Of a stretch of DNA of 64,000 nt, positions 44,762 through 54,500 are shown piece by piece (position 1 is the first letter of the stretch; every line of letters begins with the position of its first letter). The notes beneath the pieces were generated by a model that had not been told where the DNA came from, did no database searches, and was given only the letters and a program-made list of their open reading frames with translations. Made by a program: the position numbers and the translations under genes. Source of the DNA: Serratia nematodiphila DZ0503SBS1 (GTDB taxonomy: Bacteria > Pseudomonadota > Gammaproteobacteria > Enterobacterales > Enterobacteriaceae); contig NZ_JPUX01000001.1 of the NCBI RefSeq assembly GCF_000738675.1, positions 3,472,001-3,536,000 on the forward strand, given 5' to 3'.

Positions 44762-45901
44762 ATGTCATCGCGTCGCACCTTCATCAAGCAGCTTTCGGCG
44801 GTGGCCGGCGTCGGCTTGACGGCATCGTTGGGCTTTCCATTACGCGGTCACGCAGAAGCTGCGCTTAATCCGGCCTGGCGGATGCCCGACGAAGGGGAAC
44901 CTCAGCTGCGGGCGTTTCTCGCCTTCGGCGCCCAGAAGGCCATCTGGGGCGGGTTCACGGCGGACGTGCAGGCAGCGCAGGGGCGCATCGCCCGCGCCAT
45001 CGCCGAGTTTCAGCCGCTGACGGTATTTTGCCGCGCGCACGAACGGCAGCTGGCGGAGGCCACCTGCGGCAGTCAGAACGTCAGCTATGTCGTCACCGAG
45101 CTGGATGACATCTGGATGCGTGACATTGGCGCCAATTTCGTCATCAACGACGCCGGTGCGCTGGGCGCGGTGGATTTCAACTTCAACGGCTGGGGCGATA
45201 AGCAGCGGCATGCCAGGGATGCGCGTCTGGCGGCGTTCGCCGCCAAAAAATACGGCGTCGCTCAGCCGCGCCGCAGCGCGCTGGTGGGGGAAGGCGGCGG
45301 CATTGAGGTGGATGGGCGCGGCACCGGCATCATGACCGAGAGCAGTTGGGTGAATGCAAACCGTAATCCAGGCTGGAACCGCGATCGGGTGGAGCAGGAG
45401 CTGAAGGCGATGCTCGGCCTGCGCAAAATTATCTGGCTGCCGGGCATTAAAGGCCGGGACATCACCGATGCGCACGTCGATTTTTATGCCCGTTTCGTGC
45501 GGCCGGGCGTGGTGGTGGCCAACCTGGACACCGATCCGGCCTCTTATGATCATGCGGTTACCCAGGCGCATCTGGCGATCCTCAAGGCAGCGACCGACGC
45601 CGACGGCCGCAAGCTGCAGGTGCATACGCTTTCGCCGCCGCTGGCGCCGCGCGACAGTCGTTTCAGCCGCCACAATCCCGATTTTGCGGCGGGCTACATC
45701 AACTATTTCGTGATCAACGGCGCGGTGATCGCCCCTGAGTTTGGCGATCCGCAGGCGGATAAAGCGGCGTTTGAGCTGCTGACGGCGCTCTATCCGCAGC
45801 GCAAGGTGGTGCAGTTGGAGATCGACGCCATCGCGGCCGGCGGCGGCGGCATTCACTGCGTGACCAGCCAGCTGCCGGTGCATGGCAAACCAGAGCAGTG
45901 A
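44762..45901 (+). CDS. Tat-exported agmatine deiminase / peptidylarginine deiminase family enzyme
   Basis: This 379-residue protein of the PAD_porph family starts with a twin-arginine signal (SRRTFIKQLSAVAGVGLTASLGF). The guanidine-group hydrolase motifs are present: DDIWMRDIGANFV, GEGGGIEVDGRGT and HVDFYARFV, and the nucleophilic cysteine in GGGGIHCVTSQLP. It should convert agmatine (or peptidyl-arginine) to a carbamoyl or citrulline product plus ammonia, here in the periplasm. Cytoplasmic AguA has no such signal. The divergent LysR gene is the likely regulator. Confidence 0.88.
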   Translation: MSSRRTFIKQLSAVAGVGLTASLGFPLRGHAEAALNPAWRMPDEGEPQLRAFLAFGAQKAIWGGFTADVQAAQGRIARAIAEFQPLTVFCRAHERQLAEATCGSQNVSYVVTELDDIWMRDIGANFVINDAGALGAVDFNFNGWGDKQRHARDARLAAFAAKKYGVAQPRRSALVGEGGGIEVDGRGTGIMTESSWVNANRNPGWNRDRVEQELKAMLGLRKIIWLPGIKGRDITDAHVDFYARFVRPGVVVANLDTDPASYDHAVTQAHLAILKAATDADGRKLQVHTLSPPLAPRDSRFSRHNPDFAAGYINYFVINGAVIAPEFGDPQADKAAFELLTALYPQRKVVQLEIDAIAAGGGGIHCVTSQLPVHGKPEQ

Positions 45902-45977
45902 ATGTTCAAAAAATGCGCGCACGGTTGTTTGTCGCCATAGGCTGTGGTTGGCTGAGTGGAAACATAAGGAGGCCATC

Positions 45978-46658
45978 ATGAACGACTTATCCTTGAGCAT
46001 TCCCACCTGGTATCGCGATCCGCACGCAGAGCAGGCCATGGCCGAAGGCCATGCGCCTATCTGGCGGCATCTGCTAACTCTGGTGCCGGAACACGAACTG
46101 TCCGGCGTCAGGGTGCTGGACTTCGGCTGCAATCAGGGCGGTTTTCTGCGTCTGTTGCACCAAATCCGGCCATTTCGTGAAGGGCTCGGCGTCGATATCG
46201 CCCGCCAGTCCGTCGAACACGCCAATCGCCTGAAAGGAAACCTGCCGATCGGTTATCAAACCGACACGCGGCTGACAGGCTGGGATGACCATTTCGATAT
46301 CGCCTTCAGCCATGAAGTCATCTACCTGATCGAAGATATCGCGCAGCATGCCGCCGATATGCTGCGGGCGCTGAAACCAGGCGGCGTTTACTATGCGGTG
46401 ACCGGTTGCCACACCGACAACCCGCTGTGGCCGCAATGGCGCGCAAGGGTCGCTGAACAGACGCATACCGTGGTGCAGGATCGCTCGCTGGACGACTATG
46501 CGCGCATTTTCTCCGGCGCGGGGTTCCAGGTCTCTGCCCGCAGGCTGGGTTTCTCCGGCTTCGTGCCCTATGAACCGGACGGTTGGATGCCGAATATCGC
46601 GGCGGCGATCGACTACTATTGGCACACCAAAACGGTGTTCAGATTGGCGAAGCCGTAA
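45978..46658 (+). CDS. Class I SAM-dependent methyltransferase
   Basis: This 226-residue cytoplasmic protein has the SAM-binding motif I VLDFGCNQGGFL, an acidic residue in VDIARQS, and motif IV region FDIAFSHEVIYLI followed by MLRALKPGGVYYAV. The ATG has AAGGAGG at good spacing. Substrate unknown. It lies 76 bases after the deiminase gene and may be cotranscribed. The following 46659-46890 stretch holds only the IclR promoter region. Confidence 0.88.
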   Translation: MNDLSLSIPTWYRDPHAEQAMAEGHAPIWRHLLTLVPEHELSGVRVLDFGCNQGGFLRLLHQIRPFREGLGVDIARQSVEHANRLKGNLPIGYQTDTRLTGWDDHFDIAFSHEVIYLIEDIAQHAADMLRALKPGGVYYAVTGCHTDNPLWPQWRARVAEQTHTVVQDRSLDDYARIFSGAGFQVSARRLGFSGFVPYEPDGWMPNIAAAIDYYWHTKTVFRLAKP

Positions 46659-46830
46659 AAAGCCGTAGGTACGCGAGGCTGTTGGCGTAGGCGCCTGCGC
46701 GATGATGAAACATGGGCAGACTGCCATCCTGAATATCATGGGGGGAGCTATTGCTTTTATCTCACTGTGTTGCTCTAAAAAATCCTGGTATTTGTGATGA
46801 GGCAGGTAGGCGGGGGATTTTCCATGGATC

Positions 46831-46857
46831 TTGTCCACCTATCCAATATGTGGACAA
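46831..46857. promoter_or_regulatory. Dyad in the IclR-family gene promoter
   Basis: TTGTCCAC and GTGGACAA flank an 11-base AT-rich spacer that contains ATCCAATATG; the inner TCCA-N5-TGGA is an inverted form of the GGA/TCC half-sites seen at the two target promoters downstream. Likely autoregulatory site. Confidence 0.5.
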
Positions 46858-46890
46858 CCTGTGATATTCTTTCGTCCCTGACCCCATTTA

Positions 46891-47652
46891 ATGTGGAACA
46901 TCACGATGAGTAATGACGCGGATAATAGCGGCTCACAGGTGATTGCCCGGGCCGCCACCCTGCTGCGGGCGCTGGAAACTCAACCGAAGGGCATGACCAT
47001 CTCTCAATTGTCCCGGGAAACGGGGCTGCCGCGCACCACCGTACACCGTTTGGTCACCTCGCTTGAATCGCAACAGCTGCTCATCATGGGCAGCGGCGGC
47101 GTTCAATTAGGGCCGGCGCTCGCCCGCCTGGCGGCTTCCGCGCATACGGATGTGATCACCCTTGCAAAACCGGCGATGGAAACGCTGGGCCGCCGCACGC
47201 GTGAAACCGTCGATTTGTGCGTTTACCGCGGCAGCCACGCGGTATCGGTAGGCCAGTTTGTTTCCGATCAGGAACTTCGCGTCGTATCAGCCGTTGGCAC
47301 CGCCTTTCCGTGTCACTGCACGGCGCATGGCAAAGCCATTCTGGCCGAGCTGCCTGACGAAAAGATTGCGGATCTGCTTGGCGGCCAGCCGGATGTCAGA
47401 ACGGATAATACCCTCAGAACCGTCTCATCCGTACTGGAGGACATTCGGGAAACCAGGATCCGTCGTTACGCCATCGATCGCGAAGAGCACGCTCGCGGCG
47501 TCTGTGGCGTCGGCGTTTATCTCAATATCGGCGTCAACGAGCTTTACGCCATATCCATTGCGGTTCCGGCCATGCGCTTCGAGGAAAAGTTTGACCATCT
47601 GCTCGGTTCGCTGATGCAGTGCAAAGCGGAAATCGAGGCGATGCTGGCATAA
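46891..47652 (+). CDS. IclR-family transcriptional regulator
   Basis: A protein of 253 residues (or 248 from ATG 46906) with an IclR winged helix (GMTISQLSRETGLPRTTVHRLVTSLE) and an effector domain (AFPCHCTAHGKAILAELPDE, IDREEHARGVCGVGV). IclR proteins regulate catabolism of aromatic or small organic acids. It converges on the DAPG-hydrolase-like gene, and operator-like dyads lie in front of that gene and of the MFS gene beyond. Confidence 0.9.
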   Translation: MWNITMSNDADNSGSQVIARAATLLRALETQPKGMTISQLSRETGLPRTTVHRLVTSLESQQLLIMGSGGVQLGPALARLAASAHTDVITLAKPAMETLGRRTRETVDLCVYRGSHAVSVGQFVSDQELRVVSAVGTAFPCHCTAHGKAILAELPDEKIADLLGGQPDVRTDNTLRTVSSVLEDIRETRIRRYAIDREEHARGVCGVGVYLNIGVNELYAISIAVPAMRFEEKFDHLLGSLMQCKAEIEAMLA

Positions 47653-47744
47653 CAAGCCGGGGCGTTTGGCCCGGCAGGCGCTAAACGCCGCATGGGCAAG
47701 CATGCCTCGCCCCCGGCGCTGCGTTGGCGAGGGGAAGGCGGCAG

Positions 47745-48794
47745 TCAGCTGTTGCCGAACCGGGCATAAATTTCAGGCAGGAAACGGCCGAGCGAAGAAA
47801 ACTCCGTCATATCGTGGACGGCCATTTCATAAGCAAAGCCTTCCAGCGACGCTTTCGTCATCCCCGCTTTTGTGATGTATTCGCGGGAGCGTTTTCCGCC
47901 GTCCGGGAACTTATCGAATCTATCCCAGGATTCATGCGTGCCGATCCAGTAACGGTTGACCATTTCCATCCCTTGCGGCGTGTCGCGACCCAGATGAATC
48001 ATCAACACCAGCGGCGTTGATTGCGCATCATAAGGCGTGATGATGCCGCTGGCGTTAAAGGTAAAGCGATGCTTTTTGAGCAACTCGCTCTCGACGCCGA
48101 AGCTTTCCGGCGCATTAAAATGGATAACGCCGTCAAGATAGTTATCGCCAATGTACTCGGTAATGTGGTTCGGGTTGCCGTACAGCCGCTCAGCGTAGGA
48201 CAGACGGGTATCCGCCAGACGCTTGGGATCGACAACCGAGTTGTGGATATGAGCATGCGGGAACCACAGATAATAGCGTTCGCTCTCGATCGGGTGCCAG
48301 CAGAACCACCACTTGAACATCTCCGTGGTCACGCCCGGAAAAATATGGCGGCTTTGCGCATAGGCGCAGGGGCCGCCATCCTCAACGACGGCGTAACCCG
48401 ATACCGGAAACTCGTCAAAACGTTCCAATAGGGTTTTCAGGCCCGCTTTCGTGGGTTGAAGGATGTGCTCTTTTACCAACGGCCCCTGTTCCAGCGCGCG
48501 GATCATCTCTACGGGCGCATCCAGATTGCTGTCGAAGAACTCGGCGTAGGGCTTGCCCTGAATGCCTTTCTCATTGATCTTCAAGCGTTTCTGCATCGGC
48601 ACCTGATAGTAGGAAATCAATGACTTATCGAGCGATGCGCCTGCATCAGTAAACGCGCCTTTCCGCGCCGCCGCCGGTAGGGCGGATGATGGCGCCGCCA
48701 TGGCGGAAGACAGCAGGGATTGAGAAAGCAAGGCGCCGCCAGCCAACAGCGGAATGCGCTTGATGATATTACGACGTGAAATTTCTTTACTCAT
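47745..48794 (-). CDS. DAPG hydrolase (PhlG)-family enzyme, Tat-exported
   Basis: This 349-residue protein has a twin-arginine signal (SRRNIIKRIPLLAGGALLSQSLL) and a PhlG-like domain. Candidate zinc ligands are the histidines around KWWFCWHPIESERYYLWFPHAHIHN (shown as two motifs, WWFCWHPIE and PHAHIHN) and HDMTE near the C-terminus, the H-x3-E pattern of PhlG. PhlG cleaves a C-C bond of 2,4-diacetylphloroglucinol; the substrate here could be a related phloroglucinol or phenolic ketone. PhlG itself is cytoplasmic, so export is notable. An MFS gene diverges from it and an IclR gene converges on it. Confidence 0.75.
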   Translation of the reverse strand: MSKEISRRNIIKRIPLLAGGALLSQSLLSSAMAAPSSALPAAARKGAFTDAGASLDKSLISYYQVPMQKRLKINEKGIQGKPYAEFFDSNLDAPVEMIRALEQGPLVKEHILQPTKAGLKTLLERFDEFPVSGYAVVEDGGPCAYAQSRHIFPGVTTEMFKWWFCWHPIESERYYLWFPHAHIHNSVVDPKRLADTRLSYAERLYGNPNHITEYIGDNYLDGVIHFNAPESFGVESELLKKHRFTFNASGIITPYDAQSTPLVLMIHLGRDTPQGMEMVNRYWIGTHESWDRFDKFPDGGKRSREYITKAGMTKASLEGFAYEMAVHDMTEFSSLGRFLPEIYARFGNS

Positions 48795-48874
48795 GAGATC
48801 CTCACTTAGGTTGTCGCCGACTTGACGGCAGCGAGATGTGGTGTGGTTGATATTGATTCTGAATTATCCGCATG

Positions 48875-48891
48875 ATGGATCATTCATCCGA
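48875..48891. promoter_or_regulatory. Candidate IclR operator, hydrolase side
   Basis: ATGGAT-CATTC-ATCCGA, the same 6-5-6 layout as the perfect dyad at 49094 with two changes at the outer edge. It lies 81 bases upstream of the hydrolase ATG. Confidence 0.5.
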
Positions 48892-49093
48892 ATAATGGTT
48901 ATTATTCTGTTGCCGGATGTGGGCGATGTCAACGCTCATTGAGTGACAAAGCGCATGGATTGCCAAAAAGCGCCTGCCAGCCATTGCAGGTAATACTGGA
49001 GGGGTGCCGACGTTGGCAGGGTAGGATTGACATTCGGTTTACAGTTTGCGCGTTGACATGTTGGGCAGAAGCCTCAAGAATATCGTCCAAATA

Positions 49094-49110
49094 ATGGATA
49101 TTGAATCCAT
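49094..49110. promoter_or_regulatory. Candidate IclR operator, MFS side
   Basis: ATGGAT-ATTGA-ATCCAT is a perfect 6-5-6 dyad 28 bases upstream of the MFS start. TGGA/TCCA half-sites are usual for IclR-family regulators. Confidence 0.6.
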
Positions 49111-49137
49111 ATAACGGACACCTTAGTGAGGCTCTCT

Positions 49138-50274
49138 ATGCGTGAATTAAGAAAAATGGCGGCGTTTACGCTCTTGGCCGTGGCCTGTCTGACGATCATG
49201 GTCGGTTGCGTGATCGTTCCCGGTTTGACGGAGATCGCGAGCCAGTTGGGCACGCCTTCCGCGGCCAGTTGGCTGGTCACCGTGCCGTCGTTGGGCGTGG
49301 TGATATTTGGCCCCTTTGCCGGACGTTTTATTGACAAGGCGGGCGCTTACGCGGCGCTCAGCTGGGGGCTGTTGTTGTATGGCCTGCTTGGGGCGGGGGG
49401 GCTGTTGCTTCGCGGCTTTTGGCCGGTGATGCTCGACCGCCTGCTGCTTGGCGGCGCCACGGCGATCGTGATGTCAGCCGGCACCGGTCTGATTTCTGCT
49501 TTTTACAGTGGGCAGGCGCGCTTGAAAATGATCGCTTCGCAAGGCATGTCGATCGAGCTGGGCGGCGTCATCTTTCTGTTTATCGGCGGACTGTTGGCGA
49601 CGCTCGGCTGGCGCTGGCCCTTCCTGTTGTATCTTGTCGCCTGGGTGTTGCTGGCGATGCAGTTGCTGTTTGTGCCCAAACCCCAGTCCGATGTGGGCGA
49701 ATCAGACAACGTTCAGCGCGGTGATGCCATTTCCACCGGCGCCGGCAGATTAACCGCGGTCTATTTTTCCGCTGTGCTTTCCATGATCTGCTTCTTCACC
49801 GGGATCATTGTCATCCCGCAGCATTTCCACCACATGAATATCGGGGCGGCGCAAACGGGATACTTCCTGTCGTTTATCTCGCTTATCGCCGTTTTTGCCG
49901 CCGCGCTGATGCCCAGGTTGGTGGCTTTACTCAGAGACAACGGCGCGCTTGGCGCGGCGTTTGTCTGTTATGCCGCAGCGCATCTGCTCTTCGCCTCTGC
50001 GCACGGCACTGCGGCATTTGTTGCCGGCGGCATTCTGATGGGATGCGGGTTCGGCTTCTCGGTGCCGTTGGTTAATCATATGACCGTAGAACAAAGCTCC
50101 CCCCGCACCCGGGGGCGAAATCTGGCCTATTTATCGATGGCGATTTTCTCCGGCCAGTTCTTGTCATCCTTTATGGCGTTCATTCCCGGCAGTTCATCCG
50201 CCGTTTTCCTGGGAGCGGCGGGTATCAGCATCGCCACGGTTTTGGCGCTGACGCTTGCGCGCAGATTAGGGTAA
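49138..50274 (+). CDS. MFS transporter
   Basis: This 378-residue protein has about twelve membrane helices and the MFS drug-exporter loop GPFAGRFIDKAGAYAAL between helices 2 and 3. ATG 49138 has GAGG at 8 bases and is preferred over GTG 49126. It is divergent from the DAPG-hydrolase-like gene and probably carries that enzyme's substrate or product, as PhlE does beside PhlG in Pseudomonas; that parallel is an inference. Confidence 0.87.
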   Translation: MRELRKMAAFTLLAVACLTIMVGCVIVPGLTEIASQLGTPSAASWLVTVPSLGVVIFGPFAGRFIDKAGAYAALSWGLLLYGLLGAGGLLLRGFWPVMLDRLLLGGATAIVMSAGTGLISAFYSGQARLKMIASQGMSIELGGVIFLFIGGLLATLGWRWPFLLYLVAWVLLAMQLLFVPKPQSDVGESDNVQRGDAISTGAGRLTAVYFSAVLSMICFFTGIIVIPQHFHHMNIGAAQTGYFLSFISLIAVFAAALMPRLVALLRDNGALGAAFVCYAAAHLLFASAHGTAAFVAGGILMGCGFGFSVPLVNHMTVEQSSPRTRGRNLAYLSMAIFSGQFLSSFMAFIPGSSSAVFLGAAGISIATVLALTLARRLG

Positions 50275-50363
50275 ACCCACCGCGCTGCGCGTTTTCCAGC
50301 CCGAAAAGATTTTACGCAATCCTTACGCAACCCTTTCAGAAGCGCATTGCGGCATTCGATATA

Positions 50364-50383
50364 TTGAGAATAGTCATTCTCAA
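50364..50383. promoter_or_regulatory. Perfect dyad (Fur-like) in the RND operon promoter
   Basis: TTGAGAAT-AGTC-ATTCTCAA is an 8-4-8 perfect inverted repeat 16 bases before the membrane-fusion gene ATG, overlapping the likely promoter. GAGAAT/ATTCTC half-sites resemble Fur sites, but the spacing is not the canonical one, so another repressor is possible. Confidence 0.5.
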
Positions 50384-50398
50384 TAGGATCGTATTGCA

Positions 50399-51541
50399 AT
50401 GCAGAGGAAAACGCTTTTAGCGCTGGGGCTGTCGCTGTTGCTGGCCGGCTGCGATGGGCAAAACGCCGGCGCGCCGACGCGCGCAGGCGGTGAACGGGAG
50501 GTCGGCGTGGTCACGCTGCGCGGCCAGTCGGTGACCCTGAGCAGCGAGCTGACCGGCCGGGTCAACGCCACCATGACCTCCGACGTGAGGCCGCAGGTCG
50601 ACGGCATCATCAAGCAGCGGCTGTTTACCGAAGGGGCCGAGGTGAAAGCCGGGCAGGTATTGTATCAAATTGATCCCGCCAGCTATCAGGCCAGCTACGA
50701 TCAGGCCGCCGCCCAGCTGAAAAACGCCCAGGCCACGGTGCAATCCACCCGGCTCAAATCGCAGCGCTATGCGGCGCTGGTGAAAGAAAACGGCGTTTCC
50801 AAACAGGACGCAGACGACGCCAAAGCCGCGTATCTGCAGGCCGTGGCGTCGGTGGCGCAGTATCAGGCGGCGCTGGAGACGGCGCGCATCAATCTCGGCT
50901 ATACCCAGGTGCGTGCGCCCATCGCCGGGCGCATCGGCATCTCATCCGTGACGCCGGGCGCGCTGGTCACCGCCAGCCAGACCGATGCGTTGGCCACCAT
51001 CCGCGCGTTGGATCCGATCTATGTCGATCTGACCCAGTCCAGCGCCCAGATGCTTAAGCTGCGACGCCAGCAGGCGGCGTTACAGCGCGGCGCGGTCACG
51101 CCGGTCGCCATCAAGCTGGAGGATGGCACGTCTTATGCCCACGCCGGCAAGCTGGAGCTGACCGAGGTGGCGGTGGATGAGGCCACCGGTTCGGTCACGC
51201 TGCGCGCGGTGTTCCCCAACCCCGAACATGAACTGTTGCCCGGCATGTATGTCCACGCCACGGTGGATAACGGCGTCGATCCCAAAGCCATTCTGGCGCC
51301 GCAGCAGGGCATCACCCGCAACGCCAAGGGCGAAGCCACCGCGTTGGTGGTCGACGAGCAAAACAAAGTGGCGCAGCGCACCGTCACCGCCGAACGGGGG
51401 GTGGGCAGCAACTGGCTGATCGGCAGCGGGTTGAACGAGGGCGATCGCCTGATCGTCGAAGGCACCAGCAAGGTGACGATCGGCGCGGCGGTGAAGCCGG
51501 TCGCCGTCTCGCTCGACAAAGCCCAACGCGGGGAGCAGTGA
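50399..51541 (+). CDS. RND efflux periplasmic adaptor (membrane fusion) lipoprotein
   Basis: This 380-residue protein of the AcrA/MexA family has lipobox LLLAGC, barrel-sandwich lipoyl halves (VRPQVDGIIKQRLFTEGAEVKAGQVLYQID and TQVRAPIAGRIGISSV, each partly quoted), a coiled-coil hairpin around residues 100-160, and a beta-barrel domain. It bridges the inner-membrane pump and outer-membrane channel encoded next. It starts a three-gene operon with a 1-base gap to the pump gene. S. marcescens has several RND systems (SdeAB, SdeCDE, SdeXY); I cannot match this one to a name with certainty. Confidence 0.9.
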   Translation: MQRKTLLALGLSLLLAGCDGQNAGAPTRAGGEREVGVVTLRGQSVTLSSELTGRVNATMTSDVRPQVDGIIKQRLFTEGAEVKAGQVLYQIDPASYQASYDQAAAQLKNAQATVQSTRLKSQRYAALVKENGVSKQDADDAKAAYLQAVASVAQYQAALETARINLGYTQVRAPIAGRIGISSVTPGALVTASQTDALATIRALDPIYVDLTQSSAQMLKLRRQQAALQRGAVTPVAIKLEDGTSYAHAGKLELTEVAVDEATGSVTLRAVFPNPEHELLPGMYVHATVDNGVDPKAILAPQQGITRNAKGEATALVVDEQNKVAQRTVTAERGVGSNWLIGSGLNEGDRLIVEGTSKVTIGAAVKPVAVSLDKAQRGEQ

Positions 51542-51542
51542 T

Positions 51543-54500
51543 ATGGCGCAGTTCTTTATCCGCCGCCCGGTGTTCGCCTGGGTGATCGCCATCATCATCA
51601 TGCTGTGCGGCCTGATGTCGATCAATTCGTTGCCCATCTCGCAGTACCCGGACGTGTCACCGCCGCAGATTTCCATCTCCGCCACCTACCCGGGCGCGGA
51701 CGCGGAAACGCTGGAAAACAGCGTCACCCAGGTGATAGAGCAGCAGCTCACCGGGCTGGATGGCCTGCTGTATTTCTCTTCAACCAGCAGCTCCAGCGGC
51801 TCGGTCAGCATCGACGTCACCTTTGATCAGGGCACCGATCCGGATATCGCGCAGGTGCAGGTGCAAAACAAAGTTCAGCAGGCGGAAAGCCGCTTGCCGA
51901 GCGCGGTCACCGCCCAAGGCGTGACGGTCAAGAAATCCCAGAGCAGCTTTCTGCTGATCGTCGGGCTGTATGACGAGACCGACAAGGCGACGATGGCCGA
52001 CATTTCCGACTATCTGGTCAGCAACCTGCAGGATCCGCTGTCGCGCATCGAGGGCGTGGGGGACGTGCAGGTGTTCGGCTCGGAATACGCGATGCGCATC
52101 TGGCTGGATCCGACCAGGCTGGCGAGCTATGCGCTAATGCCTTCCGACGTGCAGACGGCGATCGAGGCGCAAAACACCCAGGTGTCCGCCGGCAAGGTAG
52201 GCGATCTGCCGGCCGTCGCCGACCAGCAGCTGACCGCCACGGTGAAGGCGCAGTCCCGGCTGCAAACGCCGGAACAGTTCCGCAATATCATCCTGAAAAG
52301 CGACAGCAGCGGTGCGCTGGTGCGGCTGGGCGACGTGGCGCGGGTTGAACTGGGCAACGAAGACTACTCCGCCAGCGCGCACCTCAACGGCCACCCGGCG
52401 GCGGGGATCGCAGTCAAGCTGGCGGCGGGTGCCAACGCCCTGAGCACCGCCAAGCTGGTAAAGGCCAAGGTGGCGGAATATCAAAGCGCGATGCCGCAGG
52501 GTTATAAGGTGGCCTACCCGAAAGACAGCACCGACTTCATCAACATCTCGATCGAGGAGGTGGTGAAAACGCTGTTCGAAGCGGTGGTCCTGGTAGTGGT
52601 GGTGATGTTCGTGTTCCTGCAAAACCTGCGCACCACGCTGATCCCGACCATCACCGTGCCGGTGGTGTTGCTGGGCACCTTCGGCGTGCTGGCGGCGTTC
52701 GGCTACTCGATCAATACCCTGACGCTGTTCGGCATGGTATTGGCGATCGGGCTGTTGGTGGACGACGCCATCGTGGTGGTGGAAAACGTCGAACGCGTGA
52801 TGCGTGAAGATAAGCTGCCGCCGCGCGAGGCGACGGAGAAATCGATGCGCGAGATCACCGGCGCGCTGGTCGGCATCGCGCTGGTGCTGTCGGCGGTGTT
52901 TCTGCCGATGGCGTTCTTCGGTGGTTCCACCGGGGTGATCTACCGCCAGTTCTCGATCACCGTCGTCTCCTCGATGATGCTGTCGGTGGTGCTGGCGTTG
53001 ACGCTGGCGCCGGCGCTGTGCGCCACATTGCTGAAATCGACGCATAAAGAACAGACCGACAAAGGGCTGCTGGGTAAATTCAACCGCGGTTATAACCGGC
53101 TGCAGGAGAAGTACGCCGACAAGGTCGGCGGGGTGATCCACCGGCCGACGCGCTATCTGCTGCTGTACGGCCTGCTGCTGATCGCCACCGCCGTGATGTA
53201 TCTGCGTTTGCCGACCGGTTTCCTGCCCAATGAGGATCAGGGTTCGGTGATGGTGCAGTACACCTTGCCGGCCGGCGCCACCAATGCCCGCACCTCGGCG
53301 GTGAGCGAGGCGGTCACCGCCTATTTCCTCGAGCAGGAAAAGCCCAACGTCAGCACTATTTTCACCATCAACGGCTTCGGTTTCAGCGGCAGCGGGCAAA
53401 ACGCCGGCATGGCGTTCGTCAGCCTCAAAGACTGGAGCCAACGCGGCGGCAGTGAAAACACCGCCGACGCCATCGCCAAGCGCGCCATGGCGCATTTCGC
53501 CTCGCTGCGCGACGCCCAGGTGTTCTCCATGAGCCCGCCAGCGATCGACGGCTTCGGCCAGTCCGACGGCTTCACCTTCGAACTGCAGGCCAAAGGGGCG
53601 ACCACCCGCGCCGAGCTGCAGGCGATGCGCGATCAGATCGTCGCCGCCGCCGCCGGCAATCCGTCGCTGTTGGCGGTGCGCGCCAACACCTTGCCGGACA
53701 CGCCGCAGCTGCAGGTGGAGATCGACAGCGGCAAACTGCAGGCGCTCGGCCTGAGCGCCGGCGACGTCAACAGCACGCTCAGCAGCGCGTTCGGCAGCAC
53801 CTACGTCAACGACTTTATCGATCGCAACCGGGTGAAAAAAGTCTATATGCAGGGCGACGTAGCGTATCGCGCCAAGCCGGAAGATCTCGACAAATGGTTT
53901 GTGCGCGGCACCAACGCGGCGGGCGACAGCAGCATGACGCCATTCTCCGCCTTTGCTTCCTCACACTGGATCTACGGCCCGGAAAACCTGTCGCGCTATA
54001 ACGGGCTGTCGTCGTTCGAGATCACCGGGCAGGGCGCCGCCGGCGTCAGTTCCGGCACGGCGATGAGCGAGATGGAGAAACTGGCGGCGAAGTTCTCCGC
54101 CGGCAGCAGCTATTCCTGGAGCGGGCTCTCCTATCAGGAGCGGCTGACCAGCGGCCAGGCATCGTCGCTGTACGCCATTTCGCTCATCGTGGTGTTCCTG
54201 TGCCTGGCGGCGCTGTATGAGAGCTGGTCGATTCCGTTTGCGGTGATGTTGGTGGTGCCGATGGGCATCGTCGGTTCGCTGCTTGCGATCACGCTGCGCG
54301 GGCTGGAGAACGATATCTACTTCCAGGTGGCGCTGCTGACCATCGTCGGTTTGTCGGCAAAAAACGCCATTCTGATCGTCGAGTTCGCCGAGGAAATGCA
54401 CCAGCGCGGTGAAACGCTGATTGGCGCGGCGGTTCACGCGGCGCGCATGCGCCTGCGGCCGATCCTGATGACCTCGCTGGCGTTTACCGCCGGGGTGCTG

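Larger units (their letters stand above)
48795..49137. other. 343-bp divergent promoter region
   Basis: This gap separates the DAPG-hydrolase-like and MFS genes and carries operator-like dyads near each gene. The middle (48900-49080) shows no ORF or RNA structure that I could support. Confidence 0.5.

Noticed and set aside
52134..53495. 453-codon open frame opposite the RND pump
   Set aside because: His/Gln/Arg-rich shadow of a conserved membrane-protein gene.
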